A stretch of DNA of 64,000 nucleotides from Novipirellula caenicola (GTDB lineage: Bacteria > Planctomycetota > Planctomycetia > Pirellulales > Pirellulaceae): the NCBI RefSeq assembly GCF_039545035.1, contig NZ_BAABRO010000013.1, positions 124,001-188,000 on the forward strand, in the 5' to 3' direction. How positions within the stretch are numbered: position 1 is the stretch's first letter; each line of letters starts with the position of its first letter. The translations under genes and the position numbers were made by a program. Of this stretch, positions 63,201 through 64,000 are shown piece after piece. Below the pieces are notes generated by a model. The model did no database searches, was not told the origin of the DNA, and was given only the letters and a program-made list of their open reading frames with translations.

Positions 63201-63998
63201 TTGTTCGGTCCGCCACCGGGCCGCGGTTTCCAGATGAGCATCGCGTTGATTCAGCAGTTCCACCTCGGCTTCTTTGGCAGTCCGAGCAGCAATCTTCCGA
63301 CCCGCTTCGGCTGCTTCTTCGGCCGCTTCGGCAATCCGTTCGACCACTGGGTGCAATTGACGCGTCATCCGTTTCAGCGGCATCATCAACAACAGGAAGA
63401 TGGTGAACCCGATGACCCCGGCGATCGGGACTCCGGCAGCCATGGGTATCCAGGGCGGATCGAACTTCATCATCAACACGGCCAGCGCCCAGATCACGAT
63501 AAAGACGCCGACGCCAGCGGGCAGGTAGAAGGAGTCGACGATTTTGGACGCCGCCCCGGTCTGCATTTGCGTCACGGTTTGTTTACACCGCCGCGTCAAT
63601 GTATCGATGGCCTCGAGCGCTTCGCGAACATCCTGCGGTGCAGGCAACCGTTGATTGTCCTCGGGTGTTTCCGGCGGCGGCACTTCGGGTAGCTGATCCA
63701 AACGCCGCAACGTCAACGCCCGCGCCCATTCCACGTCGCCGTAAATCCGATTAAGCGATTGATCGATCTGTTCAATCTCTTTGTCGCGGTGGATCCCCGG
63801 TTTGTCTTTGCGTTCGTTGTATTGATGGTGAATCGCAGTGCAACGCGCTTTGACTTTGCGTTCGATCGCATCCTTCCAAACGCTGGCTTTTTTGCGATAG
63901 ACCGCGCCGAGCCGATTCAGTTCTTGGCGGTTTTTGATCGCAAATGCTTCGTATTGGCTGGTCAGCTTCTCTTCCTGCTCGTCCCATTCCAACAGCAT
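60225..63998 (-). CDS. FtsK/SpoIIIE-type (EccC-like) ATPase, N-terminus at window edge
   Basis: At least 1257 aa; the first ATG seen is at 63998, and the gene may begin beyond the right edge. The first part (about 1-140) is a coiled coil, and two membrane segments occur near 155-200 ('VFIVIWALAVLMMKFD', 'GVPIAGVIGFTIFLLL'). A second coiled coil follows (about 215-380). The FtsK/SpoIIIE domain at about 690-900 has Walker A 'IAGKTGSGKSTLLHAII' and Walker B 'PRIMLVVDEFQELF'. A second, degenerate ATPase-like domain at about 1060-1240 has 'NLLVMAPADSRGAVIATC' and 'FPPIVLVLDPLERF'. Two tandem ATPase domains and the N-terminal anchor recall EccC of type VII-like secretion. No WXG100 gene is in the window. 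Confidence 0.85.
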   Translation of the reverse strand: MLLEWDEQEEKLTSQYEAFAIKNRQELNRLGAVYRKKASVWKDAIERKVKARCTAIHHQYNERKDKPGIHRDKEIEQIDQSLNRIYGDVEWARALTLRRLDQLPEVPPPETPEDNQRLPAPQDVREALEAIDTLTRRCKQTVTQMQTGAASKIVDSFYLPAGVGVFIVIWALAVLMMKFDPPWIPMAAGVPIAGVIGFTIFLLLMMPLKRMTRQLHPVVERIAEAAEEAAEAGRKIAARTAKEAEVELLNQRDAHLETAARWRTEQLTLLEQTINTEREQAKQKLLAALSNANNEYKTAWNRVSETMLAKADSLANRISTDLADTEQTLTQQRLAAAERRDAERTRLVERLENGVERGLRRISESTKRVRSRFPDWQAVVDGDCPSDATTDFIPVGQLKVDRRLRHVLDASASQNGSPTPSHQSSSVSAELVGNPVTGNPVSGNPMTGNTMTLADISVPESMPVVLHRRLHCGLLISAKSADFGQAIDVAHQVLWRVLTGAAAGRAKLTLIDPVGRGQNFTSFMALTDHDPSLVGHRVWASETQITERLGEIAQHVEDVLQSSLRDRFQRIEDYNELAGSMAEPYRVIAAIGFPEGLTRDGYKHLQALLESGLRCGIFCVIVCDKSKPWPAETPLPKTDKLLRIDLNDDGEWRVVQDGLDDLPFEPDPSPPMKLRPALVEQVGKAALAASRVEIPLADILKDSQAAGGSTADRIKIPIGSQGANRHLPLDLGEGVRQHVLIAGKTGSGKSTLLHAIITSGAYRYTPDELQYYLLDFKKGVEFKPYADASFPHARVIGIESEREFGRSVLQRLDEELQQRGEKFRAAGVQELGEYRKKSGQTMPRIMLVVDEFQELFVRDDRLAGDCAMLLDRLVRQGRSFGMHVILSSQSLAGAYSLPRATLGQMAVRIAMQCSEADAALILADDNTAARLISRPGEAIYNDAGGLIEGNQPFQVAWLSNTAHGEMLQSIATRDQGYVQSLPPAVVFEGNRPCRWTPLLANQVVSSPEDKSLYGLLGEAVEIGPPVAVKLTRDTGRNLLVMAPADSRGAVIATCVASFCKSDPRTEVIYFDGARVDDGESVGPWLGESGIPSKIIKLRDVENEMVRVHGIVKERMKEEGDFPPIVLVLDPLERFRDLRQDESFNFSLDAAASSLSGATALQECLRDGPAVNVFTIVISGSAETLSRWLPRASQHDLELRVLGRMNASDSALLIDTPMASELSAATMLLYDDTDGRICKFRQCDLPNATDVKAWLTPS

Positions 63999-64000
63999 GC

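Overview
The window looks like a chromosomal segment of a marine planctomycete of the Rhodopirellula/Pirellulaceae kind. The evidence is a tandemly fused UvrA, a Ser/Thr kinase-PAS protein with a DWG motif, DUF-rich secreted proteins, an LptD-like outer-membrane protein and a full rod/P-ring/L-ring flagellar cluster, all at moderate GC. This assignment comes from gene content alone; no rRNA or other marker is present.

Layout. 1-2.6 kb: the start of a secreted-protein gene that runs off the left edge, and a translationally coupled sufU-sufS pair for Fe-S assembly (minus strand). 2.8-8.6 kb: a flagellar basal-body operon, flgF-flgG-flgA-flgH-flgI-flgJ(N)-flgN-like, that builds the distal rod, the P and L rings and the export chaperone. 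8.6-17 kb: a MITE-like element inserted into another dispersed repeat, a GNAT/CelD-like acyltransferase, a parvulin-type foldase, a lipoprotein and several conserved hypotheticals. 17.06-23.54 kb: one gene encoding a double-length UvrA with a Lys-rich linker and an extra C-terminal domain.

25.03-37.19 kb is the most unusual part: a sedentary-integron-type gene cassette array with no integrase in the window (CALIN-like). About 19-20 small promiscuous cassettes, all on the plus strand, are each followed by an attC site. Three attC families alternate: A (about 137 bp, with a long variant of about 210 bp), B (about 150 bp) and C (about 460 bp composite). The first bases of each cassette are the reverse complement of the bases just before its own attC, which is the signature of site-specific cassette circularisation. 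One 655-bp cassette is present twice, and its 4 substitutions are all nonsynonymous. All twelve A-type attC sites contain a -35-like hexamer, an invariant 17-bp spacer and a TAnnAT -10 hexamer, so each cassette may carry a promoter for its downstream neighbour. The cargo includes an Imm53 protein, Imm1-like and SUKH-4-like proteins without cognate toxins, a nonsense-interrupted 2OG-Fe(II) dioxygenase, a half NADAR domain, an esterase, zinc-ribbon proteins and many unknowns.

37.8-64 kb: a membrane acyltransferase, a large secreted protein and a polytopic membrane protein in tandem, a kinase-PAS-PAS sensor, a DUF5117-type zinc metalloprotease followed by a clear terminator, a DUF885 protein, an SGNH hydrolase, an lptD-like gene coupled to dgkA, cutA, an HlyD-type adaptor, a His-rich secreted protein and a large FtsK/SpoIIIE (EccC-like) ATPase running to the right edge.
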